A stretch of 64,000 nt of DNA from Ignavibacteriales bacterium (GTDB lineage: Bacteria; Bacteroidota; Ignavibacteria; Ignavibacteriales; Ignavibacteriaceae): positions 691,433 to 755,432 of the forward strand of contig JADJHL010000011.1 in NCBI GenBank assembly GCA_016707585.1. Reading direction: 5' to 3'. A program made the position numbers and the translations under genes. The notes beneath the pieces are model-generated. The model searched no databases. It saw only the letters and a program-made list of their open reading frames with translations, and was not told the DNA's origin. Of the stretch, positions 25,315 through 37,093 are shown in pieces (positions within the stretch are counted from its first letter, which is position 1; each line of letters starts with the position of its first letter).

Positions 25315-28300
25315 ATGAACACAAATTTTTACAAAGAAATAATCAGCAAATTAGAATTACTCGTTAAGAAGGAATACTTTGCGCTTTTGCTGTTCGGGTT
25401 ATTTGCAGCTTTAATAATCACTATTGGCACATTTACAGTATTCAGTTTTATTGAGTTGATCTCTTATTTTATTTCAACAATTAGAACCGTTTTATTTTTT
25501 GTTTTCTTACTGATTTCAATTGGTGCAATTAGTTATCTAATCATCCTTCCTTTGTTAAAATATTTTAATGTAATTGGCGGCCGAAACTACTTTTACTCTG
25601 CCAATAAAGTAGGGAAGTATTTTCCTGAAATTAAAGATGATCTCCTCAATGCAATGCAGCTTGTTTCATCCGATAAAACAAAAACAATATACTCTCCGGC
25701 TTTACTTGATGCAGCGTTTAAAAATGTTTACGAACGAGCAAAACCAATTAAGTTTGAATCAATTGTTGATCTAAGTAAAGTAAAAAAACTTGCAAAGTAT
25801 TTTATTTTGTTATTTGCTTTTTGTGCATTGTTATTTGTGTTTGTTCCAGGATTACAGGCAGCATCAAATCGGTTAGTTAATTTCAATCAGGAATTTATTC
25901 CGCCAGCAAAATTTTATTTTGAAGTGTATCCCGGCAACGATGAAATAACTAAAGGAGAAAATGTTGATTTTGTGGTTGTTATAAAAGGTGAAGTTCCGAA
26001 AAAAGTGTTTTTATTAACTCGCGAAGAATCCCAGACAAATTTTGAAGAACACGAACTGCAAAAAGATTCTTTGGGTGAATATAAATTTTCAATTCAACAG
26101 TTAAGATCATCTTTATTCTATTATGCTTCTGCCGAGGATATTCAGAGTGAAGAATATCAAATAAAAGTAATTGATCGTCCTGTGATTCGTTCGTTAGATG
26201 TGAAAGTTATCTCACCATCTTACTCAAACATTCCGGTTCTTGAACAAAAAGATAACGGAAATGTTTCTGCTTTAGTTGGAAGTAATGTTGAGATAAGTTT
26301 ACTTACAAATAAAGAATTAAAATCAGCTCATATAGAATTTGAAGATACCACGAAATCGGAATTAAAAGTACAAGGTAATTTAGTTAAAGGTTCTTTCAGG
26401 ATTCGAAAAGATAATTCTTACATTATTGTACTTAATGATCTTTCTGATAATAACAATCTTCAACCGGTTAGATATTATGTTAAAGCTTTGTATGATTCAA
26501 ATCCTGCTATTGAATTGGTTTATCCAAAACAGGATGTAAGTCTTGCAAATGATAGTCGCGTTCCTATCGAAGTAAAAGTTAATGATGATTATGGAATTTC
26601 AAAACTTAATCTTAATTATAAATTAACTTCATCAAAATATGAGCCTGTTCAAGAAAAGTTTACATCGATAGAAATATCAATTGATAAAAAAATAAAAGAG
26701 CAAATTCTTGATCACATCTGGAATCTTACTCAACTCAATCCCGCTGTTAATGATGTTTATTCTTTTTACCTGGAAGTTTTTGATAATGATAATGTAAGTG
26801 GGCCAAAATCTGCAAAGACGCAAATAATTAATGTTCGCGTTCCTTCGCTTGATGAAATATTATCCAATGCTGATGAAACACAAGAAAATGTTCAGGATGA
26901 AATGCAGGAAACTTTAAAGGAAGCTGAAGAACTGAAAAAAGAATTAGAAAAAATTGATAAAGATTTAAAGCAGGATAAACAGCAATTAACCTGGGAAGAA
27001 AAAGAAAAGATTGAACAGGCTTTGGACAAGTTTGAAAAACTTCAGGATAAAATGGAAAGCGCTAGCGAGCAGTTAAAACAAATGCAGAATGAACTTCAGC
27101 AGAATAATTTACTTTCTGAAGAAACACTTGAAAAGTATATGGAACTTCAGAAGTTGATGGATGAGATGACAAGTGATGAGATGAAGAAAGCGATGCAAAA
27201 AATGCAGGATGCACTTGAGAAAATGAATCGCAATCAGACTCAAGATGCAATGAATCAAATGAAAATGGATGAGGAAAAGTTTAAGAAGAGTATTGAACGA
27301 ACGATGAATTTGCTAAAGCGGATTCAGATAGAACAAAAAATGGATGAGATGATTAAGCGAACTGAAAATCTTGAACAGAAACAAAATGAACTTAGTGAGC
27401 AAACAAAACAAAGTGATCAGAATAATCAAAAGCAATCTGATGAATTAAGTAAGAAGCAAGATGAGATTTCAAAAGAATTGGATCGTTTGCAGGAAAAAAT
27501 GGATGAGCTTGCTGAAAAGATGAATGAGCTTAAAGATATGCCTAAGGAAGAAATGGAAAAACTTCAAGAAGAATTTGAAAAACAAAAGAATGAAGAAATG
27601 TCTGAAGAAGCTTCAAAAGATTTAAAACAAAATCAGAAACAAAAAGCTCAAAAGAATCAGCAGCAACTTTCTAAAAATATGCAGAAGATGAAAGAAAGTA
27701 TGGAGCAAATGCAACAGCAAATGCAGCAGGAAAATCAAATGCAGACTTTTACAGATATGATGCGTATTCTTGATAATATTTTGTCGTTATCAAAACAGCA
27801 GGAAGAACTAAAAAATAAATTGCAGAATGTTGATCCAAATTCATCTCAGTTTGAACAAAATTTACAAAAGCAAAATGAAATCAAGAAAAATCTTAATAAA
27901 CTTTTGGATCAGATGTCAGAGTTATCACAAAAAACTTTTGCTATCTCACCTGAAATGGGAAAAGCTCTTGGCAATGCAAATCAAAAAATGAATCAATCAA
28001 TGCAATCGATGCAAAATAGAAATGGAAGTATGGCAACGCTTTCGCAAGGTGATGCGATGATGCATTTGAATGAGGCTGCAAATATGATGAAGAGTTCATT
28101 GGAATCGATGATGCAAGGCGGTAGTGGCAGCGGCGGAATGATGTCTTTGATGCAGCAACTTCAAAAAATGAGTGGGCAGCAAATGGATTTGAATAATATG
28201 ACTCAAATGTTACAGCAAATGCAGCAGGGACAGTTATCGCAAGAACAACAAGGGCAAATGCAGCGATTATCACAGCAGCAACAAATGATTCAAAAATCTC

Positions 28301-28698
28301 TTGAAGAATTAAACAAAGAGGCTAAGCAAAGCGGAGAGTCTAAAAAAATTCCTGCTGATCTTGAAAATATTGTTAATCAAATGAGAGAAGTTGTTAGCGA
28401 TATGAATACTGAAAAGCTGAGTGATGATTTAATCCAAAAACAAGAAAAGATTTTATCTAAACTTTTGGATGCTCAAAAATCTATTAACGAAAGAGATTTT
28501 GAGAAAGAAAGAAAATCTGAAAGCGGAAATAATTTTACACGCAATAGTCCGGCAGAATTGAATCTTAAAAATCTGCAAAGCAAAGAAAACCTTAAAGATG
28601 AATTGAATCGTGCTGTGCAGGAAGGTTATAATAAAGATTACGAGGAGTTGATTAGAAAGTATTATGAAGCACTACAAAAAGAAAATATTAAAAATTAA
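25315..28698 (+). CDS. DUF4175-type membrane protein with a long Met/Gln-rich coiled coil
   Basis: 1127 residues. Three helices in residues 20-180 (for example ALLLFGLFAALIITIGTF and YFILLFAFCALLFVFVPGL) anchor the N-terminus. Beta-rich segments follow (about 185-510). From about 520 to 1070 there is an almost unbroken coiled coil of Glu, Lys, Gln and Met with short repeats such as KMQDALEKMNRNQ and QQMQQENQM, broken by a glycine patch (GGSGSGGMMSL). Layout and size match the DUF4175 group, adjacent to DUF4159 as usual in this phylum. Probably a periplasmic or envelope scaffold; function unknown. Compositional bias makes database hits to other coils likely spurious. Confidence 0.75.
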   Translation: MNTNFYKEIISKLELLVKKEYFALLLFGLFAALIITIGTFTVFSFIELISYFISTIRTVLFFVFLLISIGAISYLIILPLLKYFNVIGGRNYFYSANKVGKYFPEIKDDLLNAMQLVSSDKTKTIYSPALLDAAFKNVYERAKPIKFESIVDLSKVKKLAKYFILLFAFCALLFVFVPGLQAASNRLVNFNQEFIPPAKFYFEVYPGNDEITKGENVDFVVVIKGEVPKKVFLLTREESQTNFEEHELQKDSLGEYKFSIQQLRSSLFYYASAEDIQSEEYQIKVIDRPVIRSLDVKVISPSYSNIPVLEQKDNGNVSALVGSNVEISLLTNKELKSAHIEFEDTTKSELKVQGNLVKGSFRIRKDNSYIIVLNDLSDNNNLQPVRYYVKALYDSNPAIELVYPKQDVSLANDSRVPIEVKVNDDYGISKLNLNYKLTSSKYEPVQEKFTSIEISIDKKIKEQILDHIWNLTQLNPAVNDVYSFYLEVFDNDNVSGPKSAKTQIINVRVPSLDEILSNADETQENVQDEMQETLKEAEELKKELEKIDKDLKQDKQQLTWEEKEKIEQALDKFEKLQDKMESASEQLKQMQNELQQNNLLSEETLEKYMELQKLMDEMTSDEMKKAMQKMQDALEKMNRNQTQDAMNQMKMDEEKFKKSIERTMNLLKRIQIEQKMDEMIKRTENLEQKQNELSEQTKQSDQNNQKQSDELSKKQDEISKELDRLQEKMDELAEKMNELKDMPKEEMEKLQEEFEKQKNEEMSEEASKDLKQNQKQKAQKNQQQLSKNMQKMKESMEQMQQQMQQENQMQTFTDMMRILDNILSLSKQQEELKNKLQNVDPNSSQFEQNLQKQNEIKKNLNKLLDQMSELSQKTFAISPEMGKALGNANQKMNQSMQSMQNRNGSMATLSQGDAMMHLNEAANMMKSSLESMMQGGSGSGGMMSLMQQLQKMSGQQMDLNNMTQMLQQMQQGQLSQEQQGQMQRLSQQQQMIQKSLEELNKEAKQSGESKKIPADLENIVNQMREVVSDMNTEKLSDDLIQKQEKILSKLLDAQKSINERDFEKERKSESGNNFTRNSPAELNLKNLQSKENLKDELNRAVQEGYNKDYEELIRKYYEALQKENIKN

Positions 28699-28795
28699 AA
28701 TTCTTATCTTTCCAAATCTTTAATTGATTTCCAGCCAAAATCCTGCTATTTTCAACAACAAATTCATTTAGATTTTTATCACAATACTCCCAATA

Positions 28796-30028
28796 ATGTT
28801 TGAAGAAGAAACAGAACAAATCTTAAATAGTCAACCAATTTCAAGTTTCGATCAAAAGGCTTTAGAAAAACTTGGCAATTGGAAAGAATTATTTTTAGGA
28901 CTTTTTGATGTAGCTCGTGAGCTATGTTTTATACTTGATAAAGATGGTAAGTTTATAATAGTAAATGAGTTTGGTGCTTCATCATTAGACTATTCAGTTC
29001 AGGAAATATTGGATAAACATTTTACTGATATAATTGATCCAACCTTTCTTTCACTCGTTAATTCATCTATTACTTTAGCTTTAAAAAATGATTACTCTTT
29101 TTTTGAAGCATCGCTGCTTGATAAATTTGAAAAAGTAAATAAGTTTCAGATAAGCATAAAAACAATTAGAGATGAAAATAAAATTATTGGTATGCTTGGT
29201 ATTGGAAAAAATGTTACTGTTCAGAGAAAATTAGAAAATGAATTGAATGATCTGAAACCACGATTGGTTGAGGCTGAACGACTGATTTTATTGGAAAGAT
29301 CCAGATCATTAAATCAAAAAATTATGCTTGAAGAATTGAACAGGATGAAGAGTGAATTTGTATCAAACATTTCTCACGAAATGCGCACTCCTTTAGCATC
29401 TATTGTTGGATTTTCTGAAACGATTGCCTCTGACCCAAATATGCCTGATGAAATGAAGCTGGAATTTAATTTGATAATTCTTAACGAAGGTAAAAGATTA
29501 GCCAAGTTAATTAATGATGTTCTTGATCTATCAAGAATGGAAACGGGCAGAATTGCACTTAATAAATCAAAAATTAATATCGTTAAATTATTGCAAAAAT
29601 TAATCGATAATAATAGGGATTCTGTAGCCGACAAAAATATCGCGTTAACTCTTGAAGCACCTTATGATGAAATAATAATAGATGCTGATGAAGAAAGATT
29701 ATTTCAAGCATTAAATTTGGTAATGGAAAATTCAATTAAGTTTACTTCTAATGATGGTAGAATTAAAGTAATTTTGAATAATCTTTACAAAGAAATTGAA
29801 ATTATAATATCTGATACTGGAATTGGAATACCGGAGAAAGAATTTCCTTATCTATTTCAGAAATTTTATCGTGTTAGCAGGGTTGATTCTGATATTCCAG
29901 GTGCGGGTATGGGATTGGTTTTTGTAAAACAAATTGTAGATTTGCACAAAGGTTTAATCAATATTCAGAGCGAACCTAATAAAGGTACGTCTGTTTTGAT
30001 AAAATTATCAAAAAATCACAGAGACTAG
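28796..30028 (+). CDS. Soluble PAS-domain sensor histidine kinase
   Basis: 410 residues, no membrane segment. The PAS region (about 35-145) starts ELCFILDKDGKFIIVNEFG. HisKA has phospho-acceptor His194 in SNISHEMRTPL. The HATPase domain has the N-box ENSIKF, G1 ISDTGIGIPE and G2 GAGMGLVFVK. It senses a cytoplasmic signal and autophosphorylates. It is separated by about 20 bases from the NtrC-type regulator gene, which starts with GTG, so the two are the likely partner pair. No strong ribosome site is seen upstream of the ATG. First gene of the six-gene signalling block. Confidence 0.93.
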   Translation: MFEEETEQILNSQPISSFDQKALEKLGNWKELFLGLFDVARELCFILDKDGKFIIVNEFGASSLDYSVQEILDKHFTDIIDPTFLSLVNSSITLALKNDYSFFEASLLDKFEKVNKFQISIKTIRDENKIIGMLGIGKNVTVQRKLENELNDLKPRLVEAERLILLERSRSLNQKIMLEELNRMKSEFVSNISHEMRTPLASIVGFSETIASDPNMPDEMKLEFNLIILNEGKRLAKLINDVLDLSRMETGRIALNKSKINIVKLLQKLIDNNRDSVADKNIALTLEAPYDEIIIDADEERLFQALNLVMENSIKFTSNDGRIKVILNNLYKEIEIIISDTGIGIPEKEFPYLFQKFYRVSRVDSDIPGAGMGLVFVKQIVDLHKGLINIQSEPNKGTSVLIKLSKNHRD

Positions 30029-30048
30029 AACAAATAGGAAAAATTAAA

Positions 30049-31431
30049 GTGGATAAGCTGATTTTTATTGTTGATGATGAACAAGCTATTTCAAAACTGC
30101 TTAGTTATTGGGCTAAAGATAAGTGGAAATATAATGTTGAAACATTTTCAAATGCTGAAGATGCTTTAAGAAATCTTAACAAAAAACCAGATGCAATTTT
30201 ATTGGATATTATGCTTCCTGGTATGGATGGAATTGAAACATTAAAAAGGATTAAGCAGTTTGATGAACATCTTCCTGTAATAATGTTATCTGCACAGGGC
30301 AGTATTGAAGTTGCTGTTGAAGCTTTACGCTATGGTGCTTTTGATTATTTTACAAAACCAATCGATCAGCAAAAACTTGAACTTGCTATAAAAAACTCTA
30401 TAAAGAATTTTGATCTTACACGTGAACTTCAAAACTTAAAAGAAAATGTAAAAAAAGAATATAGTTTTGATAGTATAGTTTCATCTGATGGAAAAATGCA
30501 AGATGTTTTTAAACTGGTAACAAAAGTTTTGCATAATGATATTACAGTTTTGATTTATGGTGAAAGTGGTACAGGTAAAGAACTAATTGCAAGAGCAATA
30601 CATTATAACGGGCAAAGAAAAGATAAACCATTTGTAGTTGTTAACTGCGCATCCATTCCACGTGAGCTGCTAGAAAGTGAATTATTCGGACACGAAAAAG
30701 GATCCTTTACTGGAGCAATATGTACGCAAGCTTGGAAAGTTTGAAATTGCAAAAGGCGGAACAATATTTTTAGATGAAATTGGGGAACTTGAAATGCTGC
30801 TTCAAGCAAAATTGTTACGTGTCATCCAGCAAAAAGAATTTGAACGAGTTGGTGGAACTGAATTAATTAAAACTGATGTTAGAATTATATCAGCAACAAA
30901 CAGAGACTTAAAGAAAGCTGTTGAGAATAAAGAATTTAGAGAAGATTTGTATTATCGATTAAATTCATTTCCAATTTCTATTCCTCCAATCAGACATCGT
31001 AAGAGTGATATTCTGATTCTGTCTGAACATTTTGTTCAAAAGTTCAGCGCTAAGCTTCAGAAAAACAGTAAGGGATTTTCAAAACGCGCATTAAAACTTA
31101 TATATGAATACAATTGGCCTGGAAATGTTCGTGAATTAGAAAATACAATTGAACGATGTTTAATTATAACTGATAAAGACATAATAGATGTTGAAGATTT
31201 ACCAGCACATTTAAGAACTGGTGAAAATAACACTGGTGTTGAATACACTGGACCATTATTTAGTGATGAGACAGTAATTCCTTTTGAAAAACTTAAAGAA
31301 GAATCAATCAGGCATGCTTTAAATATTACAAACGGAAATATTGTTGAAGCGGCAAAAAATTACAGCTTGGTAGAGCTACAATCTACCGTTTAATGGATAA
31401 GTATAAAATTGAAAATAGATCATCAGAATAA
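30049..31431 (+). pseudogene. NtrC-type sigma-54 response regulator carrying two frameshifts
   Basis: The receiver (Asp53 in LLDIMLPGMDG), the AAA+ Walker A GESGTGKE and the sigma-54 loop GSFTGA are in the first frame. Near 30720 an extra A diverts it to a stop, while the +1 frame goes on as YVRKLGKFEIAKGGTIF. Near 31360 the A run in GCGGCAAAAAATTA is one A short: with it, the Fis-type HTH reads AAKKLQLGRATIYRLMDKYK and ends at 31431. Repaired length is about 460 residues. Pairs with the kinase at 28796. As given, the product lacks ATPase and DNA-binding parts. GTG start. Confidence 0.85.
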
Positions 31432-31445
31432 AGGATTTATGCCTT

Positions 31446-31784
31446 ATGGAATTTTTTAGAGAAGAAACAAACGAAGTTGTAGTACTTACTGTTAATTTAA
31501 AACGTGCTACACTTGTAGAAGCAGAAGAATTTAAACAAGTATTAGTTAATGATATACAACGTGGTTTTAAAAAAATTGTTGTAGATCTATCATCATGCGA
31601 GTTTATAGATTCAACATTTCTTGGGAGCCTGGTTGTTTCATTAAAAAAATTAACGGGTCTTGGAGGCGATTTGCGATTGGTTGGATTTCAACCGGCAGTT
31701 CATTCCATGTTTGAGTTAACAAGGATGTATCGTGTTTTCGAATCATTCAAATCTGCACAAGAAGCGGTTCAAAGCTTTAATTAA
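31446..31784 (+). CDS. STAS-domain anti-sigma factor antagonist
   Basis: 112 residues comprising one STAS domain. The phospho-site region VVDLSSCEFIDSTFLGSLV has the usual D-S-T-x-L-G, in which the Ser is the residue phosphorylated by a partner kinase in the SpoIIAA type. It lies between two regulators, the second with a PP2C phosphatase domain, which together is the usual make-up of a partner-switching module. A ribosome site (AAAGGA) precedes the ATG. The anti-sigma kinase partner (RsbW-like) is not obvious in this window. Intact. Confidence 0.93.
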   Translation: MEFFREETNEVVVLTVNLKRATLVEAEEFKQVLVNDIQRGFKKIVVDLSSCEFIDSTFLGSLVVSLKKLTGLGGDLRLVGFQPAVHSMFELTRMYRVFESFKSAQEAVQSFN

Positions 31785-31856
31785 GCTGTTCGATAGCATT
31801 CAATGAAAAAAGTAAAAAAGATTCGAAATCTAATTTATTGTTTAGGTTGTATTTAA

Positions 31857-33423
31857 ATGTCCGAATCTGAAAAAAGATCAATCCTAATAATTGATGATGA
31901 TAAAACTATAAGAAAACTTATTAATCATCATTTAATATTAAATAATTTCATTCCTTTTGAAGCCGAAGATCCTTACCAGGCATTTGAAATCCTTAAGAAA
32001 GAAAAAATAGATCTTGTACTTTCTGATGTAACAATGGAAGGTATGGATGGTTTTGAGTTTTGTCAAAAAGTTAGAGAAAATGAAAATCATCGTTTTTTAC
32101 CATTTATATTTGTTACAGCAAAAAACACATTAGAAGATAAATCAAAAGCCATTGAAGCTGGCGGCGATGATATAATTACTAAACCATTTGATATTAAAGA
32201 ACTGATTTTAAAAACTCAGGCTTTAATCAGAAGATCCGACATCTACAGAACATATGGAATAAGAAAAAGTTTAGAAAAATCTTTTGATGATGTTGCTCCA
32301 AAAGTATTATTTGTTGATGATGATGCTTCAATGTCTAAGTTATTTAAATATAATTTAGAAAAAGCTGGTTACGATTGTACTGTTGCAAACAGTGTTGATG
32401 AAGCTATGGTAATAATCAAATCAAAAGTACCAGACGTAATAGTTTCTGATATAATGATGCCGAAGACAGATGGATTTGATTTTAGAAGAATGTTGATGAA
32501 AATGCCTGCTTTTAAAAGATATTCCTTTTATTTTTCTTACAGCTAAAGGAAGCGAAGAAGATATTTTGGAAGGATATGATCTTGGAATTACTGATTATGT
32601 TGTTAAAACTGCGGGGCCAAAATTAGTTGTAGCAAAAGTATCCGCCATCATTAACAGTCTTGGTAATGAAAGGAAAAAAATTATTGCAGAGTTGCAAGAA
32701 GCAACTAATTCTCTAAGAACTAAAGTTGTTCCTGATACATTCCCTGTGTTTGATGGTTTTTCAATTTCGCATATGCATATTCCATTTAAAGGGATTCCGG
32801 GAGGAGATTTTTTAGATTATTATCCGTTAGATCAAAACAATCTTGTAATAATTCTTGGTGATGTAATGGGTAAAAAATGGGGAGCCTGGTATTTTGCATA
32901 TGCTTATGCTGGATATATCAGAAGTGCGTTAAGAAGTGTGTTGCAAGAATCAAAAGAATATTCTCCATCTCAAATATTACAACAAGTAAATCTAACAGTT
33001 TACGGTGATACAAAAATATCAGAGGTATTTGCAACAATATCAATTTTGATTATCAACAATAAAACGATGGAATTAAAATATTCTGGTGCTGGTGATATCC
33101 CAATTATATATAAGAATTCTGCTGGTGATATTATTAGAGTTAAATCAAAAGGCTTATTACTCGGTTTTGCAAAAGATGGTGATTATGAAGATAGTGTTTT
33201 GCAATTGAAGGAGGGCGAGCAAATTTATCTAACAACAGATGGATTAATTGATTCCAGAGCCAAGACTTTAGAAAGTTTTGGTGAACATAGATTGTACGAA
33301 ATAATAAAAAATATTTTACCGGATCAAAACCCTTTGGAAGTAATACAAAAACAGTTTGATGATTTTACAAAATCCGAATATGATGATGATATTAGTTTAA
33401 TTTTAGTCAAAGCAAATCGTTAG
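31857..33423 (+). pseudogene. REC-REC-PP2C phosphatase regulator with one frameshift near 32515
   Basis: Two receiver domains in tandem (first with Asp57 in LVLSDVTMEGMDG, second with VIVSDIMMPKTDG) are followed by a SpoIIE-type PP2C phosphatase with FKGIPGGDFLDYY and ILGDVMGKKWGAWYF. Near 32515 the run TTTTAAAAGAT has one A too many: deleting it joins FKDIPFIFLTAKGSEEDIL, the normal end of the second receiver. The stop comes at 32546 in the given frame; the phosphatase is open from about 32520 in the next. Repaired length about 522 residues. It would dephosphorylate the STAS protein of the same cluster in response to phosphorylation signals. Confidence 0.85.
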
Positions 33424-33445
33424 GTACTTTAAGGGGAACGTTTTT

Positions 33446-36400
33446 ATGCCTAATAAATTCAAAACCTCAATTTTATCCATACTGATTTTTATACTTCTTC
33501 TTACCATTAATAATTATCCTCAAAGTTTTTTAATAACAAAATACTCAACTGATAATGGTTTGCCTGATAATCGTGTAAATGATATTGCGCAAGATTCTTT
33601 AGGAAGAATGTGGGTTGCAATGGTTTCTGGTATTGCGATGTATGATGGTTATGAATGGACAAAATTTGGTGAAAATGATGGTGTGCCTGAGATTGAATAC
33701 AAAAGAATAAAAGTCGATGAAAAAGGTGTAATATGGTTTATGCCAGTGAGAACTTTAAACGCTGAATTATTATGTAATGATAGAATGAAATGGAAAAAGA
33801 TTAGTATAAATGATAAAAAACTTAAAAAAGTAAAAGGATTGAATTCAATTGATGTTGTTTATAGAAATAATAGTCCAGAGGTTTTTCTTTCTGCTTTTGC
33901 ATATGGAATTATGAAATTTTATAAAGGTGAATGGCAATCTTATACTAAAAATAATGGGTTATTGAATGATTCAATAAACAACATAGCCATTCATTTGGGA
34001 ATATTGTATGCTGCGACGCCTAATGGATTATATTATAAGCAAATCCACGATGAAAATAACGACAATTTTAAATTATATAATCAAGAAAAGATTGATGAAT
34101 TATTAAGCTTTACTTTTATTAGTAAAAAAAATCCATTTGATAGTATAAATATAATCGGTCTATGTAAACGCTCTCTGATTAATCTTAATAAATCTGGGCT
34201 AAATATTATTAGTAAAAATGAAGCCCCCTATTTAGGAATTCCTCACTTTTATTCTATTGCAGTTCACCAAAGTGGAGATATTTTTTGGGGAAACTCTGCT
34301 GCTATTTATAGATATGATGAATCATTACATAAAACCTTTAGAGTTTTAATTGATAATCCTGCAAGTGATAGAGGGGCCAATAAAATATATATTGATTATG
34401 AAGGGAATATATGGTTACCTGGATTAAGAGGTCTTTACAAACTAAAATATTCACCATTTATAAATTTTAATAAAGAATTGGGATTACAAGAAGATGAGGT
34501 AACAGCAATATCTGAGAACAGAAATGGAGAATTATTATTTGGACATAACTATGGAATATCAATAACAAATTTAAAGGAGTATTCCAAAATACACTTTGAA
34601 AATTTTAATAAACCTAGAATAATAATTTCAAGAGTGCTAGATATTCAAAGTAGCCGAAAGAGTGACAAAATTTATTTTGTCTCTCTCCAAAATGGAGTTG
34701 GGATAATAAAACATAAAAAACTTAGTTGGATTAGAATCCAAGGAGTTCAGAGTTATTATGCAACATTATATCCAAAGTAATATTAATATTTATACGTCTT
34801 CCTCTATTGAGGCTAATAATGTATATTCATTTATCGAACATTCAATATATGGTTTACTTGTTGGTTCAGCAAAAGGTCTTTATAGACTTGAACAAGACAC
34901 GTTATTAAAATATAATTTTAATAATGAGGATATCAAGGACCCAATATATTTCATCATTCAAGATTCATCAAAAAATATTTGGCTTGGTACAAATAATGGC
35001 GTACTAAAGTGGGATGGCAAAAACCTTAAAAGATATAATAAAAATGATGGACTTGCTGGAAATGAAACAAACAGAGCTGCAGGATTTGTTGATAGTAAAG
35101 GAAATGTTTGGATCGGAACTGATGAAGGTGTTTCGATGTACACAGGTAATGAACCTGATTATGCGTCCTTTCCTCCCAAAGTAATGTTGCTTGATTTTAA
35201 GGATCATTCTAATTTTAGATATTCTACCAATAATAACGTAAATGTTGATCCAGATAAAAATAATTTAACATTCCATTATCGTGGACTTTCATTCTTAGAT
35301 GAGAAAAGAAACTCTTATCAAATAAAATTAAGTGAAGTTGATGGCGATTATTATAATGAGTTTACTACTAAGGCAACTTCAGCAAGATTTAATAATCTTG
35401 CTCCAGGTGATTACGTTTTTTCTGTCCGTGTAAAAAATTCAAAAGGTATTTGGAGCAATTGGGCAAATTCTTCAGTAATTACTGTAAAGAAGTTCTTTTA
35501 TCAGGAGTTGTTTTTTCAATTAGGCGTTTTAGGTTTATTTCTGTTTATAACATATAGTCTATATAATTATATCCAGCAAAAAAAATATACCAAACAATTA
35601 GAACACGCAGTAGATATTAGGACAAAGGACTTAAGGGAAACTCAAGATCAATTAATTACAAGTGCTAATCGTTATAAGGGAATTATTGAATCACAATCCG
35701 ATTTAGTTGTTAGGTTAACTGAAGAAGGAATTCTAACTTTTGTTAATGATGCTTATTGTTCTGTATTTGGAAAAAAGCAAGATGAGTTAATTGGCAAATC
35801 TTTTGTCCCACTTGTTCATCCTGATGATCTTGCCCCAACTTTTGAAGAGATAAAAAAACTTAAAGATTATCCTTACAGAGGAACAATTGAACAACGCGGA
35901 CGAACGATTGATGGTTACCGATGGTATTCGTGGGAAGGTTATGCAATTCGCGATCCGTTTGGGCAGATTTTGGAAATTCAGGCTGTTGGCAGGGATATAA
36001 CTTTACAAAAGGAAATTGAAAGTGAATTAGAAAAGCGAGTTACAGAAAGAACTATTGAATTACAGTCACTTATTTCACAATCACCTTTAGGAATTTTAAC
36101 ATTTGATTCAGAAGGTAAGCTTATAACATTTAACAAAATTGCAAATCAAATGTTTGAATTCTTAGATGAATATATTGGGTCTGAACAAAATTATAATTTG
36201 TTTAAAGATGAATTTTTGGTTAAAAACAATTATGCAGATAAATTATTTAACCTTGATGCACCACATGGATTTTTATTAACTCCACCAATACTAATTGATT
36301 CAGTATCAAATAAAATTTATTCAAAACTTTTTAATCACTTTTTAGTTTACAGGATTTATATCCTTAAGTTTGATGAAAATAATAAAACTTATGTAATGCT

Positions 36401-37087
36401 GGTTGATGATGTTACTGAGCAACAAAATACTGAGGAAGTAAGCAAACGATTGCTGGAAGAAAAAATTAGAATTTCAACTATCTTTAAAACTATTGAATCC
36501 GAAAGAGAACGATTTGCAAAAGAATTACACGATGGTTTAGGACAATTACTAACAACTGCCAAATTAAAATTGGATATCATAAAATTAAAAACAGATAAAA
36601 GTATCTTAGAAATAAATGATACTGTGAATTTACTTATAAATGCTGGTGATGAAATACGCAGAATAATAAGTGATTTGAAACCTTCTGATGTAGAGAATTT
36701 TGGGTTATCTTCCAGCATAGAATTACTGATTGAAAGAACAAGGCAAGCGGCTGGTATTAATATTATTCTTGCAATTTTAACAACAACAGAATTCAAGAAT
36801 AAAAACACTGAAATAATTATTTATCGTATTGTTCAAGAAGCATTAAATAATATTGTAAAACACTCAAACTGTAAAAATGCTGTTATTGAACTTTCGTCCT
36901 CAGATAGTGAGTTGCAATTAAATATTATTGATGATGGAGTTGGACTGGAAATAACTAAACTGAATGAAAAATAAAATCTTACGGTATTCATAATATCCAG
37001 GAAAGAGTAACATCATTAAATGGTAAAGTTGAAATAGAAACAAAACCTGGAGAAGGTTTTAAATATCACATAACAATTCCTATATAA
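33446..37087 (+). pseudogene. Propeller-PAS-HisKA_3 hybrid histidine kinase carrying two frameshifts
   Basis: Repaired length is about 1213 residues. Signal peptide; two-component propeller repeats (TDNGLPDNRVNDIAQDS and later GNVWIGTDEGV); a Y_Y_Y domain; one membrane helix (LGVLGLFLFITYSLY); PAS domains (from GIIESQSDLVVRL and from SLISQSPLGILTF); a dimerisation domain with the His in RFAKELHDGLGQ; and an HATPase domain. Frameshifts: between 34740 and 34780, where the first frame stops and the +1 frame continues as HYIQSNINIYT; and near 36970, where a missing A before a TAA cuts the ATPase. The missing end reads SYGIHNIQERV and PGEGFKYHITIPI, stopping at 37087. LuxR-type partner follows after 6 bases. 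Confidence 0.85.
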
Positions 37088-37093
37088 TTATTT

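Noticed and set aside
26880..28650. Tandem DNA repeats in the coiled-coil region
   Set aside because: The repetition is in residue composition (E, K, Q, M); no exact DNA unit recurs in tandem, and reverse-strand ORFs in the region are shadows.
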